A stretch of DNA of 64,000 nucleotides from JASLBX01 sp036374175 (lineage in GTDB: Bacteria > Actinomycetota > Actinomycetes > Jiangellales > Jiangellaceae), in assembly GCA_036374175.1 (NCBI GenBank), contig DASUUH010000049.1, positions 48,441 through 112,440 of the forward strand, read 5' to 3'. The notes beneath the pieces are model-generated. The model had not been told where the DNA came from and made no database searches. It was given only the letters and a program-made list of their open reading frames with translations. The position numbers and the translations under genes are program-made. Below, piece by piece: positions 1-7,806 of this stretch (position 1 is its first letter; every line of letters begins with the position of its first letter).

Positions 1-351
1 GTATCCCACCAGGACGGCTTGCCGCTCCTCGGCCGGCTTCTCGCCCTGCTCCGCCGGCTGCGGTACGAGGTCCTCGCCCCCGCCACCGGTCTCAGCCGGT
101 TTGGCCGGAGCAGCGCCAGTGCCGACCGAGATGATCGGGGTACCGACCGGGACGGTCGTACCCTCCTCGACGAGGAGGTCCTCGACCACGCCGGCATACG
201 GTGATGGCAACTCGACGAGCGATTTGGCCGTCTCGATCTCGACGATGACGTCGTTGACCTTGATGGTGTCGCCCGGCTTGACCTTCCACGAGACGATCTC
301 AGCCTCAGTCAGGCCTTCCCCGACGTCGGGGAGCTTGAACACCTGGCTCAT
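1..351 (-). CDS. bkdC: 2-oxoacid dehydrogenase E2 subunit, N-terminal part (cut by window edge)
   Basis: Dihydrolipoamide acyltransferase. Only the first 117 codons lie in the window. Residues 1-80 form a biotinyl/lipoyl domain with the lipoyl-lysine motif ETAKS (Lys43), followed by an Ala/Pro/Glu-rich flexible linker, the normal E2 architecture. The catalytic domain lies beyond position 1. The ATG at 351 follows the E1-beta stop by 13 bases, so it is the third gene of a bkdA-bkdB-bkdC operon. The lipoyl arm would carry the acyl group from E1 to CoA. Substrate (branched-chain 2-oxoacids or pyruvate) is inferred from the resemblance of the E1 subunits to actinobacterial BkdA/BkdB, not from the E2 fragment itself. 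Confidence 0.9.
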   Translation of the reverse strand, partial: MSQVFKLPDVGEGLTEAEIVSWKVKPGDTIKVNDVIVEIETAKSLVELPSPYAGVVEDLLVEEGTTVPVGTPIISVGTGAAPAKPAETGGGGEDLVPQPAEQGEKPAEERQAVLVGY

Positions 352-364
352 GCTCGCACCTCCC

Positions 365-1345
365 TCAGTACGCCAGCAGGCGGTCGACGGAGTCGAGCAC
401 CCGGTCCAGGTCGGGCAGGTACTCCTCCTCGACCCGGGCCGGCGGATATGGGGTGTCATACCCGGTGACCCGGGCAACCGGCGCCTCGAGCGAGTAGAAA
501 CACTCCTCCGTGACGCTCGCCGCGATCTCGGCCCCGATGCCGAGCGTCCGCTGTGCCTCGTGCACCACGACGCAGCGGCCGGTCTTGCGCACCGATTCGT
601 AGACCGTGGTCAGGTCGAGGGGTGACAACGAGCGCAGATCGATGACTTCGATCGAGCGGCCCTCCTCAGCGGCCGCGGCGGCAGCGTCCAGGCACGTCTT
701 GACCATAGGTCCGTACGCCAGAACGGTCGCATCGGTGCCGGACGCGACGACGCGCGCCTTTTCGAGCGGACGATCCGGCAAGCCTTCGGTGTCCACCTCG
801 GCCTTATCCCAGTAGCGCCGCTTCGGCTCGAAGAACAGCACCGGATCGTCCAGCTGAATCGCCTGTTGGATCATCCAGTACGCGTCGACCGCGTTGGAGA
901 CCGACACCACCTTGAGGCCGGGCGTGTGCGCAAAGTAGCCCTCCGGGCTTTCACTGTGGTGCTCGACCGCGCCAATTCCTCCGCCGTACGGAATTCGGAT
1001 CACGATCGGGACGCGTAATCGGCCACCGGACCGGAAGTGCATCTTGGCGACCTGGGACACGATTTGGTCGTACGCCGGGAACACGAAACCGTCGAACTGG
1101 ATCTCGCAAACCGGCCGGTAGCCGCGCAGCGCCAGACCAACGGCGGTGCCGACGATGCCGGACTCGGCCAGTGGCGTGTCGATTACCCGGTCTTCGCCGA
1201 AGTCCTTCTGCAGGCCGTCCGTGATCCGGAAAACGCCGCCGAGCTTGCCGACGTCCTCACCCATGACCAAGACCTTGTCGTCCGCTTCCATAGCCCGGCG
1301 GAGGCCGGCGTTGATCGCCTTGCCAAGAGGCATTGTCGTGGTCAT
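365..1345 (-). CDS. bkdB: 2-oxoacid dehydrogenase E1 component, beta subunit
   Basis: 326 residues, the usual length for E1-beta. It forms an alpha2beta2 thiamine-diphosphate decarboxylase with the upstream gene product. It shows the family features: MGEDVGKLGGVFR near residue 30, the ThDP-contacting TPLAESGIVG segment, the GGIGAVEHHSES segment and the C-terminal transketolase-like domain with VHEAQRTLG. The reading frame stays open further upstream, but the ATG at 1345 is chosen because GAGGAGG lies 5 bases before it and because it overlaps the stop of the E1-alpha gene as ATGA (1342-1345), implying translational coupling and 1:1 synthesis. Confidence 0.94.
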   Translation of the reverse strand: MTTTMPLGKAINAGLRRAMEADDKVLVMGEDVGKLGGVFRITDGLQKDFGEDRVIDTPLAESGIVGTAVGLALRGYRPVCEIQFDGFVFPAYDQIVSQVAKMHFRSGGRLRVPIVIRIPYGGGIGAVEHHSESPEGYFAHTPGLKVVSVSNAVDAYWMIQQAIQLDDPVLFFEPKRRYWDKAEVDTEGLPDRPLEKARVVASGTDATVLAYGPMVKTCLDAAAAAAEEGRSIEVIDLRSLSPLDLTTVYESVRKTGRCVVVHEAQRTLGIGAEIAASVTEECFYSLEAPVARVTGYDTPYPPARVEEEYLPDLDRVLDSVDRLLAY

Positions 1346-2493
1346 CGTGCCTCCTCGTCGGCAAACGACTCCAGGTATGCGGCCATCTCGTCGCGCTGCG
1401 CGACGAGCGCCGGGGTCGGCTCCACGTACACGTGATCGAAGATCGAGATCGGCGTTGGATCCGGCATCGACCGGCACGCGGACCGCAAGTGCTCGGCGAG
1501 TTCTTCAGCCTCGGTGTCAATCGACGCGAAGAAATCCTGATCGGCCGCACCGGACCGGGTGAGATACGCCTTGACGCGCTCGATCGGGTCCTTCAGCTTC
1601 CAGTGCTCGAGTTCGGACGCCGACCGGTACCGGGTCGGGTCATCGGTGGTGGTGTGGGCACCCATCCGGTAGGTAAACGCCTCGATCATCGTCGGGCCTT
1701 CACCGTCCCGAGCCCACTGCAACGCCTGCCGGGTCACCGCGAGACAGGCCAGCACGTCATTGCCGTCAACACGAGTTCCCGGGAAGCCGAATCCGGCTGC
1801 GCGCTTGTACAGCGGTACCCGGCTTTGCCGTTCAAGTGGCTCGGAGATCGCCCACTGGTTGTTCTGGCAGAAGAACACGACGGGAGCGTTGAACACCCCG
1901 GCCCAGATGAACGACTCGTTGACGTCGCCCTGGCTACTGGCACCGTCACCGAAGTAGGCGATCACCGCGGTGTCGCGATCCGGGTCTCCGGTCCCGACCA
2001 CGCCGTCACGCTGCACTCCCATCGCGTAACCCGTGGCGTGCAGCGTCTGGGCGCCGACGACGATCGTGTAGAGGTGGAAGTTGTTCTCACGTGGGTCCCA
2101 GCTGCCCTGGTCGACACCGCGGAACAGGCCCAACAACGACGCCGGATCGACGCCGCGGCACCAGGCCACTCCGTGTTCGCGGTACGTGGGGAATACGTGG
2201 TCCTGCGGGCGCAGTGCTCGGGCCGAACCGACTTGGGCGGCTTCCTGGCCGAGCAGCGATGCCCACAGGCCCAGCTCGCCATGCCGCTGGAGAGCAACGG
2301 CCTCGGTGTCGACCCGCCGCGCGAGAACCAGGTCACGGTAGAAGCCACGGATGTCGTCATCCGTGACGTCGGCGATCAGTGGGTCGTACTCCTCACTGGC
2401 GACGCGCTCACCTTCCGGAGTGAGCAGCTGAACCAGTGGGTGGTCGCTATCGGGGGGCGGTCCGGCCGCCGTCCCGGGTGTTTCGACGGTCAT
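1342..2493 (-). CDS. bkdA: 2-oxoacid dehydrogenase E1 component, alpha subunit
   Basis: 383 residues. ThDP-binding E1-alpha with the GDG...NN cofactor motif at residues 182-212 (GDGASSQGD ... CQNNQWAIS) and the phosphorylation-loop-like RMGAHTTTDDPTRYR segment. The QLLTPEGERV start and LGQEAAQVG segment resemble the actinobacterial BkdA type rather than the single-chain AceE used for pyruvate by many actinobacteria, so a branched-chain 2-oxoacid substrate is preferred but not proven. First gene of bkdABC; the E3 partner is probably lpdA at 13.5 kb. The start at 2493 is the ATG preceded by GGAG; an open frame extends to 2853 but is not family-like. Confidence 0.93.
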   Translation of the reverse strand: MTVETPGTAAGPPPDSDHPLVQLLTPEGERVASEEYDPLIADVTDDDIRGFYRDLVLARRVDTEAVALQRHGELGLWASLLGQEAAQVGSARALRPQDHVFPTYREHGVAWCRGVDPASLLGLFRGVDQGSWDPRENNFHLYTIVVGAQTLHATGYAMGVQRDGVVGTGDPDRDTAVIAYFGDGASSQGDVNESFIWAGVFNAPVVFFCQNNQWAISEPLERQSRVPLYKRAAGFGFPGTRVDGNDVLACLAVTRQALQWARDGEGPTMIEAFTYRMGAHTTTDDPTRYRSASELEHWKLKDPIERVKAYLTRSGAADQDFFASIDTEAEELAEHLRSACRSMPDPTPISIFDHVYVEPTPALVAQRDEMAAYLESFADEEAR

Positions 2494-2830
2494 CGCGTCT
2501 CCTTCACGTCGTGCGGCCCTGCGGGATCTCCGCCAGTAGGCCGTCGTGCCGCGGCTGGTAGTCGACACCGGCGCACTGTGGGTGGGTGACCGGGGTCGCG
2601 CGTCAGCGGCCGGCGCGCCGACCGCTCGTAGGTTGTTGACGTTCACGGTACAGAGTACGGCGGCGCTCGTGGCGCCAGACCCGGGTACAAACCGGTCACT
2701 TCGCAGTTGGCCGGTACCGACAAGTAGCAGGCCGTCCACGTACCGCGGGCCGACCCCTCCGACGTTCGATGACGCTGGCACCCCACCGTCCATTGAGCGC
2801 TGCTGCCCGGGCTGGTTAGGGTGGCGGACC
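2494..2830. promoter_or_regulatory. divergent intergenic region, bkdA / thioesterase
   Basis: 337 bases between divergent genes. On the right-hand side a promoter for the thioesterase is clear: TTGAGC at 2793-2798, 18 bases, TAGGGT at 2817-2822, then the GTG start only 8 bases later, implying a leaderless transcript. The bkd promoter must lie in the left two-thirds, but I could not pick convincing boxes. A short direct repeat GTAC/GTAC sits near 2651-2660. No RNA gene or further ORF is supported. Confidence 0.6.
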
Positions 2831-3628
2831 GTGGGTGACTTCAGCGACGCCACCGCCGTCCGCCAGCTCGAGCCCGGCCACTATGCCGCTGAGATCGACG
2901 GAGGCTGGTCCGTCGGCGAGGTACCCAACGGCGGGTATCTGCTGGCCCTGGTCATGCGCGCTTTCCTCACCGAATCGAGCCAGCCGCACCCGGTTGCGAC
3001 CAACGCCCAGTTCCTAGTGCCCCCGAAGGCTGGGCCGGCCACCATCCGGGTCGAGACGCTGCGCGTCGGCCGTACGACCGGAACGCTCCACGCGACGTTG
3101 ATCCAGGACGGCACGCCGCTGATGCATGTGACCGCCACCACCGGCGACCTGGATCCCCGATCCGTCCCAGAGTGGAGCGGGCCGACTCCTGAACCGGTCG
3201 CAGACCTGGACGATTGTGTGCACGCCCGCGTCGACCTGCCTGATGGCACCCACGTCGGACTGCTCGAGCACGTCGACCTTCGACTCGATCCACAGACGCT
3301 CGGCTGGTTCTCCGGCCGGCCGGCAGGTTCACTCGCGATGCGGGGTCACCTGCGGCTCATGGACGGCAGCCAACCCGACCCGCTGGTCCTCGCCCTTGCC
3401 GTGGACGCGCTGCCTCCCACTGTCTTCGGCCTGGGCCGGCTGGGCTGGGCGCCCACCGTCCAGTTGTCGCTGCTCAACAGGGCGCTGCCGGCGGCCGGCT
3501 GGCTGACGGTGTACCTGCGCGGACGCCTGCTGCGGGACGAGTGGTTCGACGAGGAGGCTGAGGTGTACGACGCCAACGGCGACCTGGTCGCACAGTCGCA
3601 GCAACTCGCCCGCGTCAGGGTCGCCTAG
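2831..3628 (+). CDS. acyl-CoA thioesterase-like (double hot-dog) protein
   Basis: 265 residues. The pattern resembles TesB-like double hot-dog thioesterases: an N-terminal domain with GGWSVGEVPNGGYLLALVMRA (the hot-dog helix) and a C-terminal one ending in FDEEAEVYDANGDLVAQSQQLARV, the standard closing strand. It would hydrolyse acyl-CoA esters in the cytoplasm; the substrate is unknown. Start: the GTG at 2831 fits the family N-terminus (GDFSDATAVRQL) and sits 8 bases after a TAGGGT box, so translation is probably leaderless. The open frame upstream to 2546 is not family-like. It stands alone, divergent from bkdABC. Confidence 0.82.
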   Translation: MGDFSDATAVRQLEPGHYAAEIDGGWSVGEVPNGGYLLALVMRAFLTESSQPHPVATNAQFLVPPKAGPATIRVETLRVGRTTGTLHATLIQDGTPLMHVTATTGDLDPRSVPEWSGPTPEPVADLDDCVHARVDLPDGTHVGLLEHVDLRLDPQTLGWFSGRPAGSLAMRGHLRLMDGSQPDPLVLALAVDALPPTVFGLGRLGWAPTVQLSLLNRALPAAGWLTVYLRGRLLRDEWFDEEAEVYDANGDLVAQSQQLARVRVA

Positions 3629-3741
3629 TCGGCGCCGCAAGGCGGCCAGGACCGCTCGGGCGGGCCTGGCAGGCCGCACGCGCGTAGCATCAAAACGGCG
3701 ATGGCGGCATGTCGCTGCTCAACGGCCGAAATCCGCTGTTC

Positions 3742-3771
3742 TTGAGGCGTCCCGGCGCCGCACAATAGACA
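3742..3771 (+). promoter_or_regulatory. putative promoter of the EamA gene
   Basis: TTGAGG at 3742-3747, 18-base spacer, TAGACA at 3766-3771, followed by a leader of about 25 bases and an AGGACGG ribosome-binding site before the ATG at 3803. Identified by eye only. Confidence 0.45.
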
Positions 3772-3802
3772 GTGGTGTCAGTATCGAAGTGTTAGGACGG
3801 TC

Positions 3803-4762
3803 ATGGCAGAGCGGGTTCGGAGATCGACAAGCGCCGCAGTGTGGCTTGCTCTCGTCACGGTCTACATCATTTGGGGCTCCACGTACCTGGCCATCCGGGT
3901 CGTCGTGGAGTCTGGAATCCCCCCGATTCTAGGCATGGGCGTCAGGTTCCTCGTCGCGGCTGCGATCATGATGGCAATCCTGGCCGCCCGCGACGGCTTC
4001 TCGTCCCTCAAGATCAGCTGGATCGAGCTTCGCGGTGCCGCAATCATGGGTCTGCTGCTCCTCGCGGGTGGCAACGGACTCGTGGCCATCGCGGAGCAGA
4101 CGGTCCCCAGCGGTTTGGCCGCGCTGATCATTGGCGCCGTTCCGCTCTGGTTCGTATTGCTGCGCTTCAGCGGCGGTGACCGCCCGCGTGCGCTCACCTG
4201 GTTCGGCGTGCTCGTTGGCTTCGCCGGCATCGCCGCGATCAGCCTGCCACGCGGTGGCATCGACGGCGTCGAATACTGGGGTGTCGTGCTGCTGCTGGCT
4301 GCCACGATCTCGTGGGCCATCGGCTCGTATCTGTCACCTCGACTGCATCTACCCCGCCAGACGATGGTGGCGGTGAGCTACGAGATGTTGGCCGGCGGCG
4401 CCCTGATGACGGCCGGTTCGGTGCTGTTCAGCGACACCCGGACGTTCGAGGTGGGGGACGTTACGGCTGACGGTTGGATCGCTCTGGGGTACCTCGTGGT
4501 GTTCGGCTCCCTGCTGGGCTTCACCGCGTACGCTTACGCACTGGCCAACGCACCGCTGTCGCTCGTCGGGACGTACGCCTACATCAACCCCGTCGTGGCG
4601 GTGATCCTGGGCTGGGCCATTCTCGCCGAACCGATCACGGCCGTGGTAATCGGCGGCGGCACGCTCGTCGTCATCGGCGTCGCGCTGGTGGTCAGCGCCG
4701 AGAGGCCGCGCCAACCCAAGCCGGAACCGACAACACCGGTACCTGATCGGGTGCGCTCATAG
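3803..4762 (+). CDS. EamA/DMT-family exporter (YedA-like)
   Basis: 319 residues with ten hydrophobic helices in two homologous halves, the drug/metabolite transporter fold. The first half opens with WLALVTVYIIWGSTYLAIR, the EamA signature, and the second with TISWAIGSYLSPRL. Such proteins export amino acids or other small metabolites across the inner membrane; the substrate cannot be deduced here. The C-terminus is a short Pro-rich cytoplasmic tail. Single gene, convergent with the HTH-TPR regulator downstream. Start chosen from AGGACGG five bases upstream. Confidence 0.9.
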   Translation: MAERVRRSTSAAVWLALVTVYIIWGSTYLAIRVVVESGIPPILGMGVRFLVAAAIMMAILAARDGFSSLKISWIELRGAAIMGLLLLAGGNGLVAIAEQTVPSGLAALIIGAVPLWFVLLRFSGGDRPRALTWFGVLVGFAGIAAISLPRGGIDGVEYWGVVLLLAATISWAIGSYLSPRLHLPRQTMVAVSYEMLAGGALMTAGSVLFSDTRTFEVGDVTADGWIALGYLVVFGSLLGFTAYAYALANAPLSLVGTYAYINPVVAVILGWAILAEPITAVVIGGGTLVVIGVALVVSAERPRQPKPEPTTPVPDRVRS

Positions 4763-4827
4763 CGCCCTCCGGGGCGGCACATCCACTCCCCTGCGGTGCA
4801 CGTGTCCGCCCCAGAGGACGTGACTCT

Positions 4828-4857
4828 AGTCAAGACGGCAAGTCAACGTGAAGTCAA
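4828..4857. repeat. three AGTCAA direct repeats
   Basis: AGTCAA occurs at 4828-4833, 4841-4846 and 4852-4857, spaced 13 and 11 bases; the last two extend to AAGTCAA. On the minus strand these read TTGACT(T). The array lies between the convergent 3' ends of the exporter and the regulator gene. Phased direct repeats at about one helical turn resemble binding sites of OmpR/PhoP-type regulators, but there is no gene start here to control. Confidence 0.5.
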
Positions 4858-4886
4858 ATCATGTGACATCCCGGCGGGCGCTTTGT

Positions 4887-6275
4887 TCAGGCAACCGGAA
4901 GCTCCACGGCGGCCACCGGACCGACACCGGCCACCGGCGACACCCGAACGGCGACAAGTGCACGATCGTAAGCGTCCAATGTCTCGTCGATGCGCCCAAG
5001 ATCGCGGTAAAGGTCGCCGAGCTCACGCCACGCTGCTGCGGCCTGACGTGAAGCGCCCATCGCCTCGAGCATGGTCGCGGCGGCGCTGCACTGCTCCAGC
5101 GTCTGATCGGATTTGCCTTGCTCGCGCAGGATGCGCCCGAGCAGGAGCCGAGCCCGGGCGGACTCGATCCGGGGCTGGTCGCCGAGCCTAGCCAGCGATT
5201 CCTCGGCGGCTGCCTGGGCTTCGTCGAGGCGTCCGAGAGCCAACAGAGCCCGCGCCCGTTCAGTTGCGTAGTAACCCAAGTCGACCGCGCCGCCGTGCAC
5301 GTGGATCTCATGCTCGACGTTATCGAGCAGATCGAGGGCATTCTCAGCGTCGGGTGGAGACTGCTGGAGCAACAGCCAGGCGTAGCACACCCGCAGCCGG
5401 GCAAGATTGCGCCGGTCGTCACTCTCACCGAAAAGCGCCAAGGCCCGATCGACCAGCGACAACGCCTCGCCGACGTGACCACGCGACTCAGCAAGGAGGG
5501 CAGCATTCCAATATGCGGCGCCACGAGAGTGCGGCGCGCCGGACGATTCTGCACCGCGGATCACATCCGCCGCGAGGACGGTCGCGCGAGCGAGGTCGCC
5601 GCGTTCGTAGTAGCCCATCAGCACTGTGCAGCCCAGGCGAACGAACTCGTCCGTGCCCTCAAGGCCCAACTCCGCCGCCGACTGCATGGCCTCTTCGCCA
5701 GTGTGGATCGCCATGTCGAGGTCGCCCGCCTCGTGGTAACACCTGGACAACGCCTCGGCGACATCCATCCACGGGTGGACGTTCGGCTCACGCCGTGCTT
5801 CTTCGGCAAGCTCGCCAAGAATTCGGAGCGATTCTTCGAGGTCGCCCTTGCGCTCGGCGGCGATGGCCCGGCCCATGCGCACCCGCCGATGCTGTTCATC
5901 GTTCAGACCCGGGTCACCTTCAAGCGCGGCGAACCGCTTGTACGCGTCCTCGATTTCGCCGCGATGCAGGGCGACCTCCGCGTGGCCCAAGGCAAGCCGG
6001 GCCCGGCGCCGTACCTCAGCATCGATTCCGTCGAGCAGGTAGCCAGGATCAACACCCAACCGTTCGGCGATGTGCGCCAGCGCGGCCGGTGCGGGCTGCC
6101 GGCGGCCGCTCTCTACCAACGAGAGGTAGCTGGGCGAGAGCATCCCGGCGGCGACCTCGGCCTGAGTCAGTCCAAGCTCAAGACGGCGGGCATGGATCCG
6201 GCGACCGACCAACGACTCCGCATGGGAGTCCGAAGTCTGGGATGGCTCTCTGACTTCCACTTGACGATATGCCAT
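4887..6275 (-). CDS. XRE-family HTH regulator with TPR-like C-terminal domain (RRNPP-like architecture)
   Basis: 462 residues. An N-terminal Cro/CI-type helix-turn-helix (about residues 22-82: GRRIHARRLELGLTQAEVA, SPSYLSLVESGRRQP, IAERLGVDPGYLL) is followed by some 370 residues of degenerate helical repeats of TPR type (for example LARATVLAADVIRG, GEALSLVDRALALFGE, LDEAQAAAEESLARLG, IDETLDAYDRALVAV). This one-domain-DNA, one-domain-TPR layout is that of peptide-sensing RRNPP regulators (Rgg, PlcR, NprR). It faces a gene for a 38-residue secreted peptide, 59 bases away. An ACACC-N12-GGTGT dyad in the gap could be its operator. The ATG at 6275 lies at the end of the open frame. The TPR assignment is by eye. 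Confidence 0.88.
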   Translation of the reverse strand: MAYRQVEVREPSQTSDSHAESLVGRRIHARRLELGLTQAEVAAGMLSPSYLSLVESGRRQPAPAALAHIAERLGVDPGYLLDGIDAEVRRRARLALGHAEVALHRGEIEDAYKRFAALEGDPGLNDEQHRRVRMGRAIAAERKGDLEESLRILGELAEEARREPNVHPWMDVAEALSRCYHEAGDLDMAIHTGEEAMQSAAELGLEGTDEFVRLGCTVLMGYYERGDLARATVLAADVIRGAESSGAPHSRGAAYWNAALLAESRGHVGEALSLVDRALALFGESDDRRNLARLRVCYAWLLLQQSPPDAENALDLLDNVEHEIHVHGGAVDLGYYATERARALLALGRLDEAQAAAEESLARLGDQPRIESARARLLLGRILREQGKSDQTLEQCSAAATMLEAMGASRQAAAAWRELGDLYRDLGRIDETLDAYDRALVAVRVSPVAGVGPVAAVELPVA

Positions 6276-6276
6276 A

Positions 6277-6298
6277 ACACCATTTCACTACGAGGTGT
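6277..6298. promoter_or_regulatory. candidate operator dyad between regulator and peptide genes
   Basis: ACACC (6277-6281), 12 bases, GGTGT (6294-6298): a perfect 5+5 inverted repeat of 22 bp in the 59-bp divergent spacer, one base upstream of the regulator start codon. Its position would let one bound dimer affect both promoters. I could not identify convincing -10 boxes; TTGACG at 6261-6266 inside the regulator start is a possible -35 for the peptide gene. Confidence 0.4.
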
Positions 6299-6334
6299 CA
6301 TGTCTGCGCTAGTCCCTTGCCATGAGGAGTTGAG

Positions 6335-6451
6335 ATGGTCCGGAGAGCAGTAGTCCGTCTCGTTGCCGCAACCCTCACCATCGTTGCCATATCGGTAGCG
6401 CTGGCCTCACCCGCAGCTGCGACCTGGTTAGGTCCGCTGGGGTGCTGCTAG
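6335..6451 (+). CDS. 38-residue secreted pre-peptide, candidate signalling peptide
   Basis: Small gene. ATG at 6335 is preceded by AGGAG with a 5-base spacer, and an in-frame TGA 12 bases upstream excludes a longer start. The product has a basic N-terminus (VRRAVVR), a hydrophobic core of about 18 residues (LVAATLTIVAISVALA), and a Sec cleavage motif SPAAA; cleavage after the last Ala would release TWLGPLGCC, a nonapeptide ending in two Cys. The stop is followed 65 bases later by a strong rho-independent terminator, indicating a real transcription unit. It is divergent from an HTH-TPR regulator, so a pheromone-like role is inferred. It could instead be an unrelated small exported protein. Confidence 0.72.
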   Translation: MVRRAVVRLVAATLTIVAISVALASPAAATWLGPLGCC

Positions 6452-6515
6452 CTCCCGAGCGTCGCGGTCGACGGCTTTCCGTTTTCGCCCCCCGAATCGG
6501 ATAGCCGCTCGCAGA

Positions 6516-6563
6516 AGCCCCGGCAGGAGTGAGATCCATCGGATCGCTCTTGCCGGGGCTTTT
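6516..6563 (+). terminator. strong rho-independent terminator after the peptide gene
   Basis: AGCCCCGGCA (6516-6525) pairs perfectly with TGCCGGGGCT (6551-6560), the inner stem GAGATCC/GGATCGCTC extends it, and TTTTG follows. The T-run is only on the plus side, so it terminates rightward transcription from the peptide gene; it could also act weakly on the leftward aminotransferase gene. Confidence 0.85.
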
Positions 6564-6598
6564 GTCGTGCAGGCTGGCTGCTTGAATCGGCCGACCTG

Positions 6599-7684
6599 CT
6601 ACCTCGAGCGCGCTCGCCAATCCGCGGTCACCTTCAGCAGGCGGTCGCTCGCCTCGGGTTCAGCGACTGTGATGCGGCATCCTTCGCCGGCGAACGGACG
6701 CACGACGATGCCGGCGGCTTCGCACGCCCCGGCGAATTCAGTCGTCTGATCTCCCAATGCCAGCCAGACGAAGTTGGCCTGGGTGTCAGGGACGTCCCAC
6801 CCTTGCTCGAGAAGCGCTGACCGGACCCTGTCGCGTTCTGCTATGAGTCTTTCCACGCGCTCGGCCAGTGTGTCCTCACGCCGCAGAGATTCGATGGCAG
6901 CTTGCTGCGCCACGCCGCTTACGCCGAACGGCACCGCGGTCTTGCGCAACGCGTCGGCAACCGACTCGTGCGCTATCGCGAATCCGACCCGCAACCCGGC
7001 CAATCCGTAGGCCTTGGAAAACGTCCGCAGTACGCAGACGTTCGGATGGTCACGGTAGATCTCAATGCCGTCGACGGCGTCCTGATCACGGATGAACTCG
7101 CGATACGCCTCGTCCACGACGACCAGGACGTCGGAGGGCACCCGCTGGAGGAACGTGCGCATCTCGTCTCGATGCACCGCCGGACCGGTCGGGTTGTTCG
7201 GCGAGCAGACCAGAACGAGCCGGGTTCGATCGGTAACGGCCGCCGCCATCGCGTCCAGGTCGTGTCGGGCGCCCGGAGCCAGCGGGACCCGCACCGATTC
7301 CGCTCCCGAGATTCCGACCACGATGGGGTAGGCCTCGAAGGACCGCCACGCGTATACGACTTCGTCACCATCAGCCGCCGTCGCCTGGATGACCTGCTGG
7401 AGCACGCCGACACTGCCGGTTCCCGTGGCGATGTGGGCAGCCGGCACATCGAACCGGTCCGCGAGTGCCTCGACGAGGCCGGTGGCGAACATGTCCGGGT
7501 AGCGGTTCATCGAACCGGCCGCTTCGATCGCGGCTTCGAGGACGCCCGGAAGGGGCGGATACGGGTTCTCGTTCGACGAGATCTTGTACGCGATCTGGCC
7601 GCTGCTGGCAGCGGGCCGGCGTCCCGGCTTGTACGAGGGCAGACTGTCGAGGGCGTGACGCAATCGAGGACTATCCGACGGCAT
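6599..7684 (-). CDS. histidinol-phosphate/aromatic aminotransferase (HisC/Pat-like)
   Basis: 361-residue class I/II PLP aminotransferase. It has the N-terminal SSNENPYPPLP substrate loop, GTGSVGVLQQ phosphate-binding segment, SPNNPTG at 161-167, the PLP-contacting Asp191 in VVDEAYREF, and the Schiff-base Lys224 in TFSKAYGLAGLRVG. The AWRSFEAYP segment is shared by HisC2/Pat aromatic aminotransferases of actinobacteria. No other his gene is nearby, which favours an aromatic (phenylpyruvate) or promiscuous role over a place in a his operon. The ATG at 7684 matches the family N-terminus; the 33 extra upstream codons are not conserved-looking. Confidence 0.88.
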   Translation of the reverse strand: MPSDSPRLRHALDSLPSYKPGRRPAASSGQIAYKISSNENPYPPLPGVLEAAIEAAGSMNRYPDMFATGLVEALADRFDVPAAHIATGTGSVGVLQQVIQATAADGDEVVYAWRSFEAYPIVVGISGAESVRVPLAPGARHDLDAMAAAVTDRTRLVLVCSPNNPTGPAVHRDEMRTFLQRVPSDVLVVVDEAYREFIRDQDAVDGIEIYRDHPNVCVLRTFSKAYGLAGLRVGFAIAHESVADALRKTAVPFGVSGVAQQAAIESLRREDTLAERVERLIAERDRVRSALLEQGWDVPDTQANFVWLALGDQTTEFAGACEAAGIVVRPFAGEGCRITVAEPEASDRLLKVTADWRARSR

Positions 7685-7806
7685 GCCGTCACAATAGGCC
7701 ACGACTCGCCACCTGCGAGCCGGCACCTGCAGCCGCGCACAAGACTTTTGGATCGGCCCGGTACCCAGGGGTGCGGCGACCACAGGTATTGGTCTACGCT
7801 CCGGCC

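Noticed and set aside
1333..2589. Long open frame (418 codons) on the plus strand
   Set aside because: It lies antisense to bkdA, which has full family motifs; high GC makes such shadow frames common.
6599..7684. Assignment as a hisC of a histidine operon
   Set aside because: No other his genes adjacent; the aromatic aminotransferase alternative is equally compatible, so no gene symbol is given.
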